Part shown: positions 56,065-64,000 of the stretch, piece after piece
Layout of the letters: each line of letters opens with the position of its first letter
How positions within the stretch are numbered: the first letter of the stretch is position 1
Origin: Aureibaculum marinum
GTDB taxonomy: Bacteria; Bacteroidota; Bacteroidia; Flavobacteriales; Flavobacteriaceae
NCBI RefSeq assembly: GCF_003813905.1
Contig: NZ_RPFJ01000030.1
Location: forward strand, 1-64,000
Direction: 5' to 3'
Length of the DNA stretch: 64,000 nucleotides
Made by a program: the position numbers and the translations under genes
The notes under the pieces: model-generated
Seen by the model: only the letters and a program-made list of their open reading frames with translations
Database searches by the model: none
What the model was told of the DNA's origin: nothing

Positions 56065-56775
56065 TTATTTAGTTTTATCGCTATAACAATACTGATATAA
56101 CATTTTAAAATGATCTTTCATTTTTTGTTTTGCTAATTTTGGATTTTGATCTTTGATAGCTTCATAGATGTCAATATGTTCTTGAATTGCCATAACGGCT
56201 TGGTTTTCATCGCAAACATGATATTTAGCAAAGTTTGTTATAATTTCTGGCGTAATAAGCAACATTAATGTGTTTAATGTACCATTACCACTGGCCGTTG
56301 CTATAGCAAGATGAAATAATAAATCTTCTTGTACAGCATCTTGACCATTCATTACTTTTTCTTTATAAGCATCAAGAGTTTCTTTTATTTGATCTAAATC
56401 CTTTTCCGTTCTTCTTGTAGCCGCTAAGCCTGCTGTTTTTAATTCTAATAAAATTCTTGTCTCTACTAAAGATTTAAAATCAGGATCTTCTAAGCTTAAA
56501 ATACTGTCAATCATCCCATTCATTGCTGTAATTCCAATGTGTGCAATAAAAGTTCCACTTTGTGGAATCGATTTTAACAACCCATAGAATTCTAATTTTT
56601 GAATGGCTTCTCTTACATTATTTCTACTTACTTTAAACCTTTCTGATAACATACGCTCAGAGGGTAATTTTTCACCTGGTTCTAAATTCTTATAATTAAT
56701 TAAATCTCTAATTTTCGAGATTATCGAATTTTGAACTTCTTGATTTTCGTTTTTTGCAATTACTTCTAAATTCAT
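56065..56775 (-). CDS. FadR-type GntR-family transcriptional regulator
   Basis: This 236-residue protein has a winged HTH (about 18-78: EPGEKLPSERMLSERFKVSR, NNVREAIQKLEFYGLL, PQSGTFI) and an all-helical FCD ligand domain (ILLELKTAGLAATRR, DLLFHLAIATASGNGTL, AIQEHIDIYEAIKDQNPKLA). FCD regulators commonly sense uronate-pathway acids. A TTGGTTAACCAG palindrome lies 13 bp before its start and is repeated four times at the promoter of the susC at 43540, so it likely represses itself and that unit. It lies downstream of the PL7 genes, after a 170-bp gap with its own promoter candidate. Confidence 0.92.
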   Translation of the reverse strand: MNLEVIAKNENQEVQNSIISKIRDLINYKNLEPGEKLPSERMLSERFKVSRNNVREAIQKLEFYGLLKSIPQSGTFIAHIGITAMNGMIDSILSLEDPDFKSLVETRILLELKTAGLAATRRTEKDLDQIKETLDAYKEKVMNGQDAVQEDLLFHLAIATASGNGTLNTLMLLITPEIITNFAKYHVCDENQAVMAIQEHIDIYEAIKDQNPKLAKQKMKDHFKMLYQYCYSDKTK

Positions 56776-56787
56776 TGATTACTTTAT

Positions 56788-56911
56788 TTGGTTAACCAGT
56801 TTTCAGTTTTTAAATTTATGAAAAACTCAATAACTAGCAGTCAACATTAATTATTTAGTTTTTACCAACCATAATCTTAATTAAGGTTTGTAAAACTTTG
56901 CAACAAACTTA
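56788..56911 (-). promoter_or_regulatory. gntR operator and promoter candidate
   Basis: TTGG-TTAA-CCAG at 56788-56799 contains the perfect palindrome TGGTTAACCA just before the gntR start. A TAnnTTTG element, TAAGTTTG, reads on the minus strand at 56911-56904, which would put the operator in the leader about 100 nt after the transcription start, as a roadblock site. Confidence 0.6.
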
Positions 56912-56946
56912 CTTAAATATATAAACTCAAGAAGTTATTTTTACCA

Positions 56947-57834
56947 TTAATGATAAACTTGTAATTCATAATATTTTATTCTCGAAAATGATCCTTCATC
57001 TGTTGTTGATAAATAATTTCCTGCTTTAAAATAATTTTCAAAAATGTTCCATTTTTGTATGTTAATATCGTTATAAATAATAGTTTCTTTTTCGTTTAAG
57101 GTTACTTCCATTTTGCCTTCCTCAGCTTTAACTTCTAAAGAGAATTTTTCGAAACCAACATATTCAGAAAATGTATAACCTTTATCATCACTCCATGCGT
57201 CAGTTTTTAACAGTTCAATATCTGAAGCATTTACATCTTTTAAAACTTTAGTTTTTACTCTAATTTTACCATCAACCCAATAGATTTTAAGCATTGGAGG
57301 TGCATTATTATCTTTTTGTCCAATTAAATCGCGTTGCTCATCTGTTAGTCTCCCATGAATTTGCATAACAATTGTTTTATGATAATCTCCATTAGAATCT
57401 TTAGATATTTCATCCACAGATAACACTCCTTTTATTTGGCCTCCTTGTTTAAATGTCCAATTGGTATTGTTACTACCTGGTACCATTTGTTCTCTCAATT
57501 CTGTTCTAGAGTACGAAGAATTTGCTGTTGATGCTCCAGGATAGGTATAAAATACTAAGGCCCCATTTACAGAGTCATTGTAAAAAAATGGCTTTAATAT
57601 TTCATTAGTACCATAATCTAAAATATCTGGAGGTTCAACTTCTGTTGGATTACCAATAGGTAATGTTACTTTCCAATGACTAAGGTCTATGTTTGGGAGC
57701 AGATAATCTGTCCTAACATCTTTTTCTGAATCTTCGTTAGTATCACTGTTACAAGATAAATTGAGAACAGAGCATATGCCAATGAACAACAAAAACAATA
57801 CTAGTTTTCTATATTTACATTTGATTTTCAACAT
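56947..57834 (-). CDS. PL7-family alginate lyase lipoprotein (second of a tandem pair)
   Basis: At 295 residues it has a lipoprotein signal (LNLSC, Cys28) and one PL7 beta-jelly-roll domain starting LPNIDLSHWKVTLPIG. The three conserved active-site blocks are present: SRTELREQM (catalytic Arg), VMQIHGRL (QIH, catalytic His) and YFKAGNYL (catalytic Tyr). Alginate lyases of this family cut by beta-elimination, leaving unsaturated uronates; the QIH form is common in lyases that accept guluronate. It follows its paralog by 6 bp and shares with it most of the central core, including GRLTDxQRDLIGQKDNNAPP. It should act at the cell surface or periplasm. Confidence 0.93.
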   Translation of the reverse strand: MLKIKCKYRKLVLFLLFIGICSVLNLSCNSDTNEDSEKDVRTDYLLPNIDLSHWKVTLPIGNPTEVEPPDILDYGTNEILKPFFYNDSVNGALVFYTYPGASTANSSYSRTELREQMVPGSNNTNWTFKQGGQIKGVLSVDEISKDSNGDYHKTIVMQIHGRLTDEQRDLIGQKDNNAPPMLKIYWVDGKIRVKTKVLKDVNASDIELLKTDAWSDDKGYTFSEYVGFEKFSLEVKAEEGKMEVTLNEKETIIYNDINIQKWNIFENYFKAGNYLSTTDEGSFSRIKYYELQVYH

Positions 57835-57840
57835 TCTATT

Positions 57841-58758
57841 TTAATGCTCTATACTTAATTCGTAAAACTTCACCTTTGCATAGGAACCTTCATCTCTACT
57901 TTGAAAATAATTTCCAGCTTTAAAATAATTTTCAAAAACACCCCATTTTTTCATGTGAATATTCTCATATACTTTATAGTTTGTTTTATTTAATATAACC
58001 ACCATTTTTCCATCCGAAACTTTTATTTCTAATGTAAATTTGCCAAAGCCTACTTCATCTTCAAAAGTGTATCCATCATCATCGCCCCATGCGTCTTCAT
58101 GAAGCATTTCCTCATAAGTTGAAGCTAAGTTTTTTAACACTTTTGTTTTAACCCTTATTTTACCATTTTGCCAATAGATTTTAAGAATAGGGGGGGCGTT
58201 GTTATCCTTTTGTCCAATTAAATCGCGTTGCTGATCGGTTAAACGACCATGAATTTGCATAATTATAACTTTGTGATATTTTCCGTCTTTATCTTTAGTA
58301 ACCTCTCCCATAGCTAATTTTCCCTTCATTATCCCCCCTTGTGCAAAAGTCCAATTTACGTGATCATTACCAGGAACCATTTGTTCTCTCAATTCTGATC
58401 TTGAATATTTGGTGTTTGCTGTTGTAGAACTACTCGGATATGCGTAAAAAACTAAAGCTCCACTCAAAGAGTCATTATACATGTAAGGTTTTAGTATGTT
58501 ATTATTAGCATAATTCAAAATTTCTGGCGGTTCTACATTAATTGTTTTCCCTTTTCCTTCTCCTTCTGGAATAGTTACTTTCCAATGGCTTAAGTCAATA
58601 TTGGGTAATTTTATTTTCCTTTTTTTCTTTTTCTTTTTGGTTTCAATGTTGATATTTTTATTTGAAACGCTGCTTTTTTGTGCTTGACAAGCAGCGTTTA
58701 CAAATAAAAATGCTATTAATAAAATAGTAGTTAATATGTTTTTTTGAATATATTTCAT
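57841..58758 (-). CDS. PL7-family alginate lyase lipoprotein (first of a tandem pair)
   Basis: This is a 305-residue lipoprotein (NAAC, Cys24). Between the anchor and the catalytic domain lies a lysine-rich linker (KKKKKKRKIK, about residues 42-51). The PL7 domain starts LPNIDLSHWKVTIPEG and has SRSELREQM, IMQIHGRL and YFKAGNYF. It differs from the tandem copy in the linker, in several substrate-side loops and in the C-terminus, so the pair may divide substrate range or location. The basic linker could contact polyanionic alginate. It lies 8 bp after the PKD lipoprotein in the susCD operon. Confidence 0.93.
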   Translation of the reverse strand: MKYIQKNILTTILLIAFLFVNAACQAQKSSVSNKNINIETKKKKKKRKIKLPNIDLSHWKVTIPEGEGKGKTINVEPPEILNYANNNILKPYMYNDSLSGALVFYAYPSSSTTANTKYSRSELREQMVPGNDHVNWTFAQGGIMKGKLAMGEVTKDKDGKYHKVIIMQIHGRLTDQQRDLIGQKDNNAPPILKIYWQNGKIRVKTKVLKNLASTYEEMLHEDAWGDDDGYTFEDEVGFGKFTLEIKVSDGKMVVILNKTNYKVYENIHMKKWGVFENYFKAGNYFQSRDEGSYAKVKFYELSIEH

Positions 58759-58766
58759 TCTAAAAA

Positions 58767-59729
58767 TTATCCAGCAGGATATACTTTAACATTATCTACA
58801 TAAAGCTCATCATTTGTGATGGCATAAATCCAAATTGCAATTTCACCAGTTGCATTTGAAGTAAATACTTGTTTTACAACTTTAAAATTTCCTTTTCCAT
58901 TAGCTTCGTCACCAACGAGTTGAACTAGAGGAGTACTGTTAAGGGCATCGGCTCCATCTTCAAACCAACCATCTAAAATTTCAACAACAACTCGATCACC
59001 ACCTTCAATATCGTCTTTGTCTGTTTTAATAGCATAACTATATTCTAAAATATAATTTGTATTTGGAGAAACTGTAATTGCTTGGTAAGCATACCTAGTA
59101 TTGCCACTTAAAGAAGGCCCCGCAGAGGTACCGCCCGTCCATTTGGCACCAGGTGTTTTACTTGCTCCAGAAGGTGTTCCATCATAATTATTTGGATCGC
59201 CATCTGAACTGGCATTAAAAGCTTTTGTATTTCCTTTAGTGTCATCTGAAAATTTTGATGGTTTCCAGTTGCTTGTTCCTTCACTAAAATCTCCATTTAA
59301 TATTTCTGGAACAATTGCAAGAGGTTCTTCAGGCTCAACAACTTCAATATCCATTGAGAAGGTGTCTGATTTTCCTAGTTTATCTGTGGCTGTTAAGGTA
59401 ACAGTGTAAGTGCCTTCATCAGGGTAGGTATTGGCTCCATCAACGTCTGTAGAGGTATTGCCATCTCCAAAATCCCAAAGATAGTCTGTTGCACTAGATG
59501 AGGTGTTGGAAAAATCATAGGTTAAAAAATCTGATGTTTCTGTAGCTTTAAAACTAGCTACAGGTGGTTTTAAATCTGGTTTTGAATTAGCTTCAGCTAA
59601 ATCATACGACAAAGCGTCAATTGTAGGATCACAAGATGTAGTCAAAAGAAATGTAATAAGAACCAAAGTACTCAAACATAATTTTGATACAAATTTTATT
59701 AAATGATTAATTTTTTTCATGACTTTCAT
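58767..59729 (-). CDS. PKD-domain surface lipoprotein with C-terminal carbohydrate-binding-like domain
   Basis: A 320-residue lipoprotein (LTTSC, Cys33). A second ATG three codons in (59720) is an equal start choice. Residues about 53-135 form a PKD domain (TDYLWDFGDGNTSTD, YPDEGTYTVTLTATD). Residues about 140-320 look like a CBM4/9-type beta-sandwich (NGDFSEGTSNWKPS, YAYQAITVSPNTNYILEYSYA, LYVDNVKVYPAG). Proteins of this build follow susD in alginate loci of marine Flavobacteriia as surface glycan-binding proteins. It has no visible catalytic site and sits 13 bp after SusD. Confidence 0.8.
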   Translation of the reverse strand: MKVMKKINHLIKFVSKLCLSTLVLITFLLTTSCDPTIDALSYDLAEANSKPDLKPPVASFKATETSDFLTYDFSNTSSSATDYLWDFGDGNTSTDVDGANTYPDEGTYTVTLTATDKLGKSDTFSMDIEVVEPEEPLAIVPEILNGDFSEGTSNWKPSKFSDDTKGNTKAFNASSDGDPNNYDGTPSGASKTPGAKWTGGTSAGPSLSGNTRYAYQAITVSPNTNYILEYSYAIKTDKDDIEGGDRVVVEILDGWFEDGADALNSTPLVQLVGDEANGKGNFKVVKQVFTSNATGEIAIWIYAITNDELYVDNVKVYPAG

Positions 59730-59742
59730 GTTTTAATTTATC

Positions 59743-61209
59743 TTAATTATAGCCTGGGTTTTGATACATTACACCATTACTTAAATTTATTTCATTTTGA
59801 GGAATGGGCAGTAATAGATCTGTGGAAGTGTAGTTGAATCCATTTGCAGTTGCAAATTCTGAAAGAACAGCTTGAGCCTCTCCAAAACGAATCAAATCAA
59901 ATAATCTATGATTTTCAAAAGCAAATTCAACACGTCTTTCTACTAAAAGAGCTTCTTTAGTAAGCTTAGTAGGGCGATCATTTATAGGGTCATAACCTGC
60001 TCTAATACGAACCTCCATATATGAGTCAATAGCATTGCCATTTGTGGTTTCAGAAGAACCAGCTAAAATGGCTTCGGCATGCATTAACAATACATCAGCA
60101 TAGCGTAGTACAATCCAGTCATTACCTGCTAATTGAGGTAAGCCTGTAAATGTTTGTCCATCACTTCCTCCAGTTTCCCCATCTGGAAAATATTTTGCAA
60201 CTTGATATCTAACAGTTCCTCCAAAAAGGGTAAGAGGATCTTCTCTGTAAGAATCTTCTATTCTATTACCTCCGTAGGTGTCAATTGCAGCAACAACATC
60301 TGTAGTAGCATAATTTACTCCACTGGTATGACCAACGGCATTCATCCATTCTGCGGAGAATATTTGACTGTTGTCTTGTACACTACTGTTATACCCTATA
60401 GCAAAAATAATTTCCGAATTTAATTCTGAATAAAATACATCGTGAAAATCATTTTGTAATGCAAAATCATTACTATTAATAATTTCTTCGCATAACACTT
60501 GTGCTTTGGTATAATCAGGAGTTTCTAACGTTAAATAAACCTTAGCTAATAAGGCTTGAGCAGCAGGTTTTGATGCTCTTGTTTTGTAAGAATTATCCAA
60601 GCCAGAAACTGCGGTTTCTAAATCGCTAATAATTAGTTCGTAAATTTGATTAGTACTGACTCTTGTATATTGTATTTCAGTTTCAGCAGGAGTAATAACA
60701 CGATCTATTAATGGTAAATCTCCAAATAGCCTAACTAAGTTAAAATAAGCATAGGCTCTTAAAAATTTAGCTTCAGCTTCAATAGTTTTTGCTCTTGCAC
60801 TGTTTTCTACAACATCTAAATTTTCTAAGATAACATTTGCTCTATAAATAGCTTGAAAAAAACTAGTATAATAATTTAGAACAAAATTGTTTGTAGGAAG
60901 TACATCAAAACTTTCTAATTGACCGGCATCAGAAGCATCTTCTGAGTCGGGTGTTTTTGTACTGGTATTATCGCTTCGCATTTCGGTTACATAAAATTCC
61001 CACTGTACACCATGATTATCATCTTTACTACTACTATTAATACCTTGAACTGCGGCGTATGCACCAATTAAGCCTGTTTCTAATTCTTCAGCCGATGAAT
61101 AATAATTATCGGTTGTAATAGAAGAGCTTGGTACAGGTTCTAAATAGTCACTACACGAAACGATTGTAGTTATGACTAAAATTAGAGCTATATGTTGTAA
61201 ATATTTCAT
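59743..61209 (-). CDS. SusD/RagB-family surface lipoprotein, alginate locus
   Basis: A 488-residue protein with lipoprotein signal (IVSC, Cys19). SusD landmarks: DNYYSSAEELETGLIGAYA, EAKFLRAYAYFNLVRLFGDL, AAQALLAKVYLTL, LRYADVLLMHAEAIL, ERRVEFAFENHRLFDLIRFG and LPIPQNEINL with a terminal NPGYN. It binds oligosaccharide for the SusC protein 31 bp upstream. Alginate is inferred from the two PL7 genes in the same operon. Confidence 0.95.
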   Translation of the reverse strand: MKYLQHIALILVITTIVSCSDYLEPVPSSSITTDNYYSSAEELETGLIGAYAAVQGINSSSKDDNHGVQWEFYVTEMRSDNTSTKTPDSEDASDAGQLESFDVLPTNNFVLNYYTSFFQAIYRANVILENLDVVENSARAKTIEAEAKFLRAYAYFNLVRLFGDLPLIDRVITPAETEIQYTRVSTNQIYELIISDLETAVSGLDNSYKTRASKPAAQALLAKVYLTLETPDYTKAQVLCEEIINSNDFALQNDFHDVFYSELNSEIIFAIGYNSSVQDNSQIFSAEWMNAVGHTSGVNYATTDVVAAIDTYGGNRIEDSYREDPLTLFGGTVRYQVAKYFPDGETGGSDGQTFTGLPQLAGNDWIVLRYADVLLMHAEAILAGSSETTNGNAIDSYMEVRIRAGYDPINDRPTKLTKEALLVERRVEFAFENHRLFDLIRFGEAQAVLSEFATANGFNYTSTDLLLPIPQNEINLSNGVMYQNPGYN

Positions 61210-61240
61210 AATATTATTTGTTAAATCGTTAAAAAAATGA

Positions 61241-64000
61241 TTAAAAATCTAAATTTAAACCTAGAGAGATAGTACTGTATATTGGTGATCCACCTCTTTG
61301 ATATCCATATTGTGTTGGACTTGTTTTGTCTAATGCTTCAGGATTCCATCCTGTGTAATTGTCAGCAGTTTTATAAATTAAATTCTGACCTGTAGCATAA
61401 ATTCTTAATCCTGAAATACCTAATTTTTCAGCAGCATCACTTGGTAAGTTATACCCTACATTTACATTTCTTAATGCAATATATGATGCGTCTTGTATCA
61501 TGCTGTTGGTAAAATATTTATCTACCAAAAACTCTGTGTTAGTTGCGGAGTCAAGTATAGTTCTGTTATTGTTATGGCTAAATAAATAATGATCGGCAAT
61601 ATTTCGTACCTCTGCACCATGAGATCCTTGAAACATAAAAGAGAAATCGAAATTACCAATGTTAAATTCATTAGTGAAACTCCAAATTAACTCAGGGTAA
61701 GGATTTCCTAAAACAGTTTTATCTTCGTCATCTAGTACACCATCACCATTTAAGTCTTTTACATATACTAATCCAGCTTGAGCACCAACGTGTCTGTAAG
61801 GTCTGTCTCTATCTTCAAAATCAAGTTCTTTATCTACTACATACCCATAATATAATGATATTGGTTCGCCTTCTAAGTTAATCCATTCTGCAGGTCTACT
61901 TGGGTCTAAACTTGTAATTTGACCATCAGAGTCAGCAAAATCAACTAAAGTGTTTTTATTTGTTGTAGCTATAAGTGTTGAGTTCCAATTAAATTTTTCA
62001 GAAGCTATATTTTTAGTTCTTAATTCTAGCTCCCAACCTTCATTTTTTACTTCTCCCAAGTTTACTAAAGCACCAGAAAAACCAGTAGTTACCGAAATAG
62101 GATTGTTAAGTAATAATTGGTCGCTGGTTCTTCTGTACCAATCTAATGAACCTGATATTCTATTATTTAGGATACCGAAATCAATACCAGGATTAATTTC
62201 TATTAAGCGTTCCCATTTTAAATCAGGATTGGCAATGTTTAAAGGAGAAAATCCAGCTTGCACACTACCATCAACCACATAGCTAGAATTAGCTGCACCC
62301 AATAAGGCTAAATGAGGATAATAATCTACAAGAATGTTCCCTGTGCTTAGTACAGCAGAACTACCTTGTGCATCGGGGTCTGTAGATCCAGTATTTAAAC
62401 GGTCATTCCCGGTTACCCCATAACTAGCTCTTAGTTTAAGGATGTTTATAAAGTTGCTTTCGCGTAAAAAGTTTTCACTTGATATATTCCAACCAATCGA
62501 AGCCGCGGGAAAATTACCATATTTATATTCAGAACCAAAAATAGAACTTCCATCACGTCTCATACTTAATGAAGCTAAATATTTATTGTCATAAGCATAA
62601 GTAACCCTTGATACGTAAGAGATTCCTCGTTTTTCCCATTCAAAACCATCAAATTCTGAAATGGCTGTTGCATTTGTAATTTGTTGTACTACATCATTAG
62701 TATATCCAGTACCTTTAAATCCTGAAAAGAAATAATTTCTACTTTCAACAGAGGCACCTACAGTAAGGCTTACATCGTGTTTGCCAAAAGAATTGTCATA
62801 ATTGAAAAAATTATCAAAAATTATATAATTTTCTTTTTGAGAAATTTCTTGCATATAAGCATCGGTAATACTTTCTCTAGCTTGAGTTCCCATATAATCT
62901 ATTCTTTTAGTGTCGTTGTAAGAACCTGCTAATGTGGTTTTAAAAGAAAGATGATCAGTAATGTCATATTTACCATAGAAACTACCGTATAATTGAAATT
63001 TTTCATCAGATCTATTTCGCTCAACAATTCTAGCGTATGGATTGGCATTGTTACTATTACCTATGTTATTAAGGATGTCATCAATTTCACCATCTCCATC
63101 CATATCAAAAATGGTGAAATGATCTTGTCTAGCGTAGTCACCTACTTGTATATCTGCATAGGCACCATTAGGATCTACATATTTGAGTGACTCTTCGGTA
63201 TGATAAATTGGTAACCAAGGTTGATGTCTAGCTACGTTATGAATGTTTTCAGAAAATCTTCTTCGGTCAGTAAAAGAAGGACTAAAACTACCACCGATGC
63301 TAAATTTGTCATTTATTTTACTGTCTAGTTTTAAACGGGCACCATATTTTTTATAGTTATCAACTAACATTACACCTTCATCATTTGAATAGTTTAAACT
63401 AACAGTATATTTTGTGTTGTCATTACCACCTCGAAGTGATAAGGAATGACTTACAATAACCCCTTGTTCAAAGAAGACATCTTGCCAAGATCTATCAGTA
63501 CCAATCTGTAATTGAGCTTGGGTGTATGGAGATAGTACTCCGTTTTCTGCCATTTGTTGTTCTGCCCATTCAGCAGTTGTAAAACCGTAGGCGTCACTTT
63601 TTCTAGGAGTTTTTATACCAGTAAACGTGCTATAATTAATTCTTGTTTTACCAGAAATACCAGATTTCATAGTAATCATTATAATACCGTTTGAACCTTT
63701 AGAACCATATATGGATGAAGACGCTGCATCTTTTAAAATTTCAAAAGACTCAACGTTGTTCATATTTAGTGAGCCCAAAAAACTTGCATCTACAATTACA
63801 CCATCCACAACAATTAAAGGTGTAGAATCACCAGCCATAGAACCAACACCTCTAATGGTTATGGTTGGAGCAGCACCTGCTTCACCATCAGTAGCTTGAA
63901 TGTTTACCCCAGAAACTTGCCCCACCAATGCATCGTCTACTCTTGAGGTAGCAATTTGGTCTAAATCTTCATTAACTACTTTAGATATTGACCCTGTTAC
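61241..64000 (-). CDS. SusC/RagA-type TonB-dependent transporter, N-terminus beyond the right edge
   Basis: The frame is open from the window end at 64000, giving 919 residues of a SusC protein; the signal peptide and carboxypeptidase-regulatory-like domain are outside. The visible part begins in the plug (VTGSISKVV, ALVGQVSGVNIQ), continues with TIRGVGSMAGDSTPLIVVDG and the signature FEILKDAASSSIYGSKGSNG, and ends in the barrel with ISLGLNLDF. A TTG at 63928 is not a real start, since the conserved plug sequence reads through it. It leads the operon susC-susD-PKD-PL7-PL7 and would import alginate oligosaccharides. Its promoter is not in the window, so GntR control of this unit cannot be tested here. 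Confidence 0.95.
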   Translation of the reverse strand, partial: VTGSISKVVNEDLDQIATSRVDDALVGQVSGVNIQATDGEAGAAPTITIRGVGSMAGDSTPLIVVDGVIVDASFLGSLNMNNVESFEILKDAASSSIYGSKGSNGIIMITMKSGISGKTRINYSTFTGIKTPRKSDAYGFTTAEWAEQQMAENGVLSPYTQAQLQIGTDRSWQDVFFEQGVIVSHSLSLRGGNDNTKYTVSLNYSNDEGVMLVDNYKKYGARLKLDSKINDKFSIGGSFSPSFTDRRRFSENIHNVARHQPWLPIYHTEESLKYVDPNGAYADIQVGDYARQDHFTIFDMDGDGEIDDILNNIGNSNNANPYARIVERNRSDEKFQLYGSFYGKYDITDHLSFKTTLAGSYNDTKRIDYMGTQARESITDAYMQEISQKENYIIFDNFFNYDNSFGKHDVSLTVGASVESRNYFFSGFKGTGYTNDVVQQITNATAISEFDGFEWEKRGISYVSRVTYAYDNKYLASLSMRRDGSSIFGSEYKYGNFPAASIGWNISSENFLRESNFINILKLRASYGVTGNDRLNTGSTDPDAQGSSAVLSTGNILVDYYPHLALLGAANSSYVVDGSVQAGFSPLNIANPDLKWERLIEINPGIDFGILNNRISGSLDWYRRTSDQLLLNNPISVTTGFSGALVNLGEVKNEGWELELRTKNIASEKFNWNSTLIATTNKNTLVDFADSDGQITSLDPSRPAEWINLEGEPISLYYGYVVDKELDFEDRDRPYRHVGAQAGLVYVKDLNGDGVLDDEDKTVLGNPYPELIWSFTNEFNIGNFDFSFMFQGSHGAEVRNIADHYLFSHNNNRTILDSATNTEFLVDKYFTNSMIQDASYIALRNVNVGYNLPSDAAEKLGISGLRIYATGQNLIYKTADNYTGWNPEALDKTSPTQYGYQRGGSPIYSTISLGLNLDF

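Noticed and set aside
61950-62282. 110-codon open frame on the plus strand inside the right susC
   Set aside because: Antisense to conserved SusC barrel sequence, no family features.
63926-63928. TTG as the start of the right-edge SusC
   Set aside because: Conserved plug-domain sequence continues in frame to the window end, so the gene is simply cut by the edge.
1-64000. CRISPR arrays, tRNA/rRNA genes, insertion sequences, integrase or attachment sites
   Set aside because: Looked for on both strands; no spaced repeats, cloverleaf-like segments, transposase motifs or terminal repeats were recognised.

Overview
The window is AT-rich DNA from a marine member of the Bacteroidota, most likely Flavobacteriia. 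The support is three SusC/SusD-type pairs, many lipoproteins with Bacteroidota-style lipoboxes, a one-protein hybrid two-component sensor, start codons without Shine-Dalgarno sequences, and promoters of the TAnnTTTG type. It carries two back-to-back algal polysaccharide utilization regions, with a third, less readable operon between them.

Left region (1-33152): a probable sulfated red-algal galactan locus. A galT fragment at the edge (Leloir pathway for D-galactose) is divergent from an AraC-type regulator. Then come SusC/SusD; a sulfatase, GH16, GH127, GH42-like, FG-GAP/UnbV and sugar-porter operon; a mutarotase-like protein with two more sulfatases; and a three-gene cassette that fits 3,6-anhydrogalactose breakdown (enolase-superfamily cycloisomerase, aldehyde dehydrogenase, HpcH/HpaI aldolase). 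A hybrid two-component sensor and a GH2 beta-galactosidase close the region. The four transcription units share direct repeats of GGTAAAAT about 21-22 bp apart, which points to one AraC-type activator. The exact glycan is not settled: GH127 plus a GH42-like enzyme favours a carrageenan-type galactan over agar.

Middle region (33328-42788, minus strand): a TonB-dependent receptor that is not of the SusC class, two related beta-helix-like lipoproteins sharing a C-terminal motif, an intrinsic terminator, a metallophosphoesterase and a GH36-like enzyme. I do not recognise this set as a described system, and its ligand is unknown.

Right region (43540-64000): alginate/uronate utilization. SusC/SusD with a GH88 on the plus strand face kdgA, a PPi-type phosphofructokinase and kdgK on the minus strand. 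A LacI regulator follows, then a DEH-reductase-type SDR, an ExuT-like transporter and a FadR-type GntR regulator. Last come two tandem PL7 alginate lyases, a PKD lipoprotein, and SusD with a SusC cut by the right edge. Surface lyases cut alginate, SusC/D imports oligomers, the transporter takes up the unsaturated monomer (DEH), the SDR reduces it to 2-keto-3-deoxygluconate, and KdgK and KdgA give pyruvate and glyceraldehyde 3-phosphate. Two operator families are readable: mirrored LacI palindromes around the kdgK/lacI promoters with a third core before kdgA, and a TTGG-N4-CCAR palindrome before gntR that recurs four times at exact 13-bp spacing over the promoter of the middle susC. No tRNA, rRNA, CRISPR array or insertion sequence was seen.
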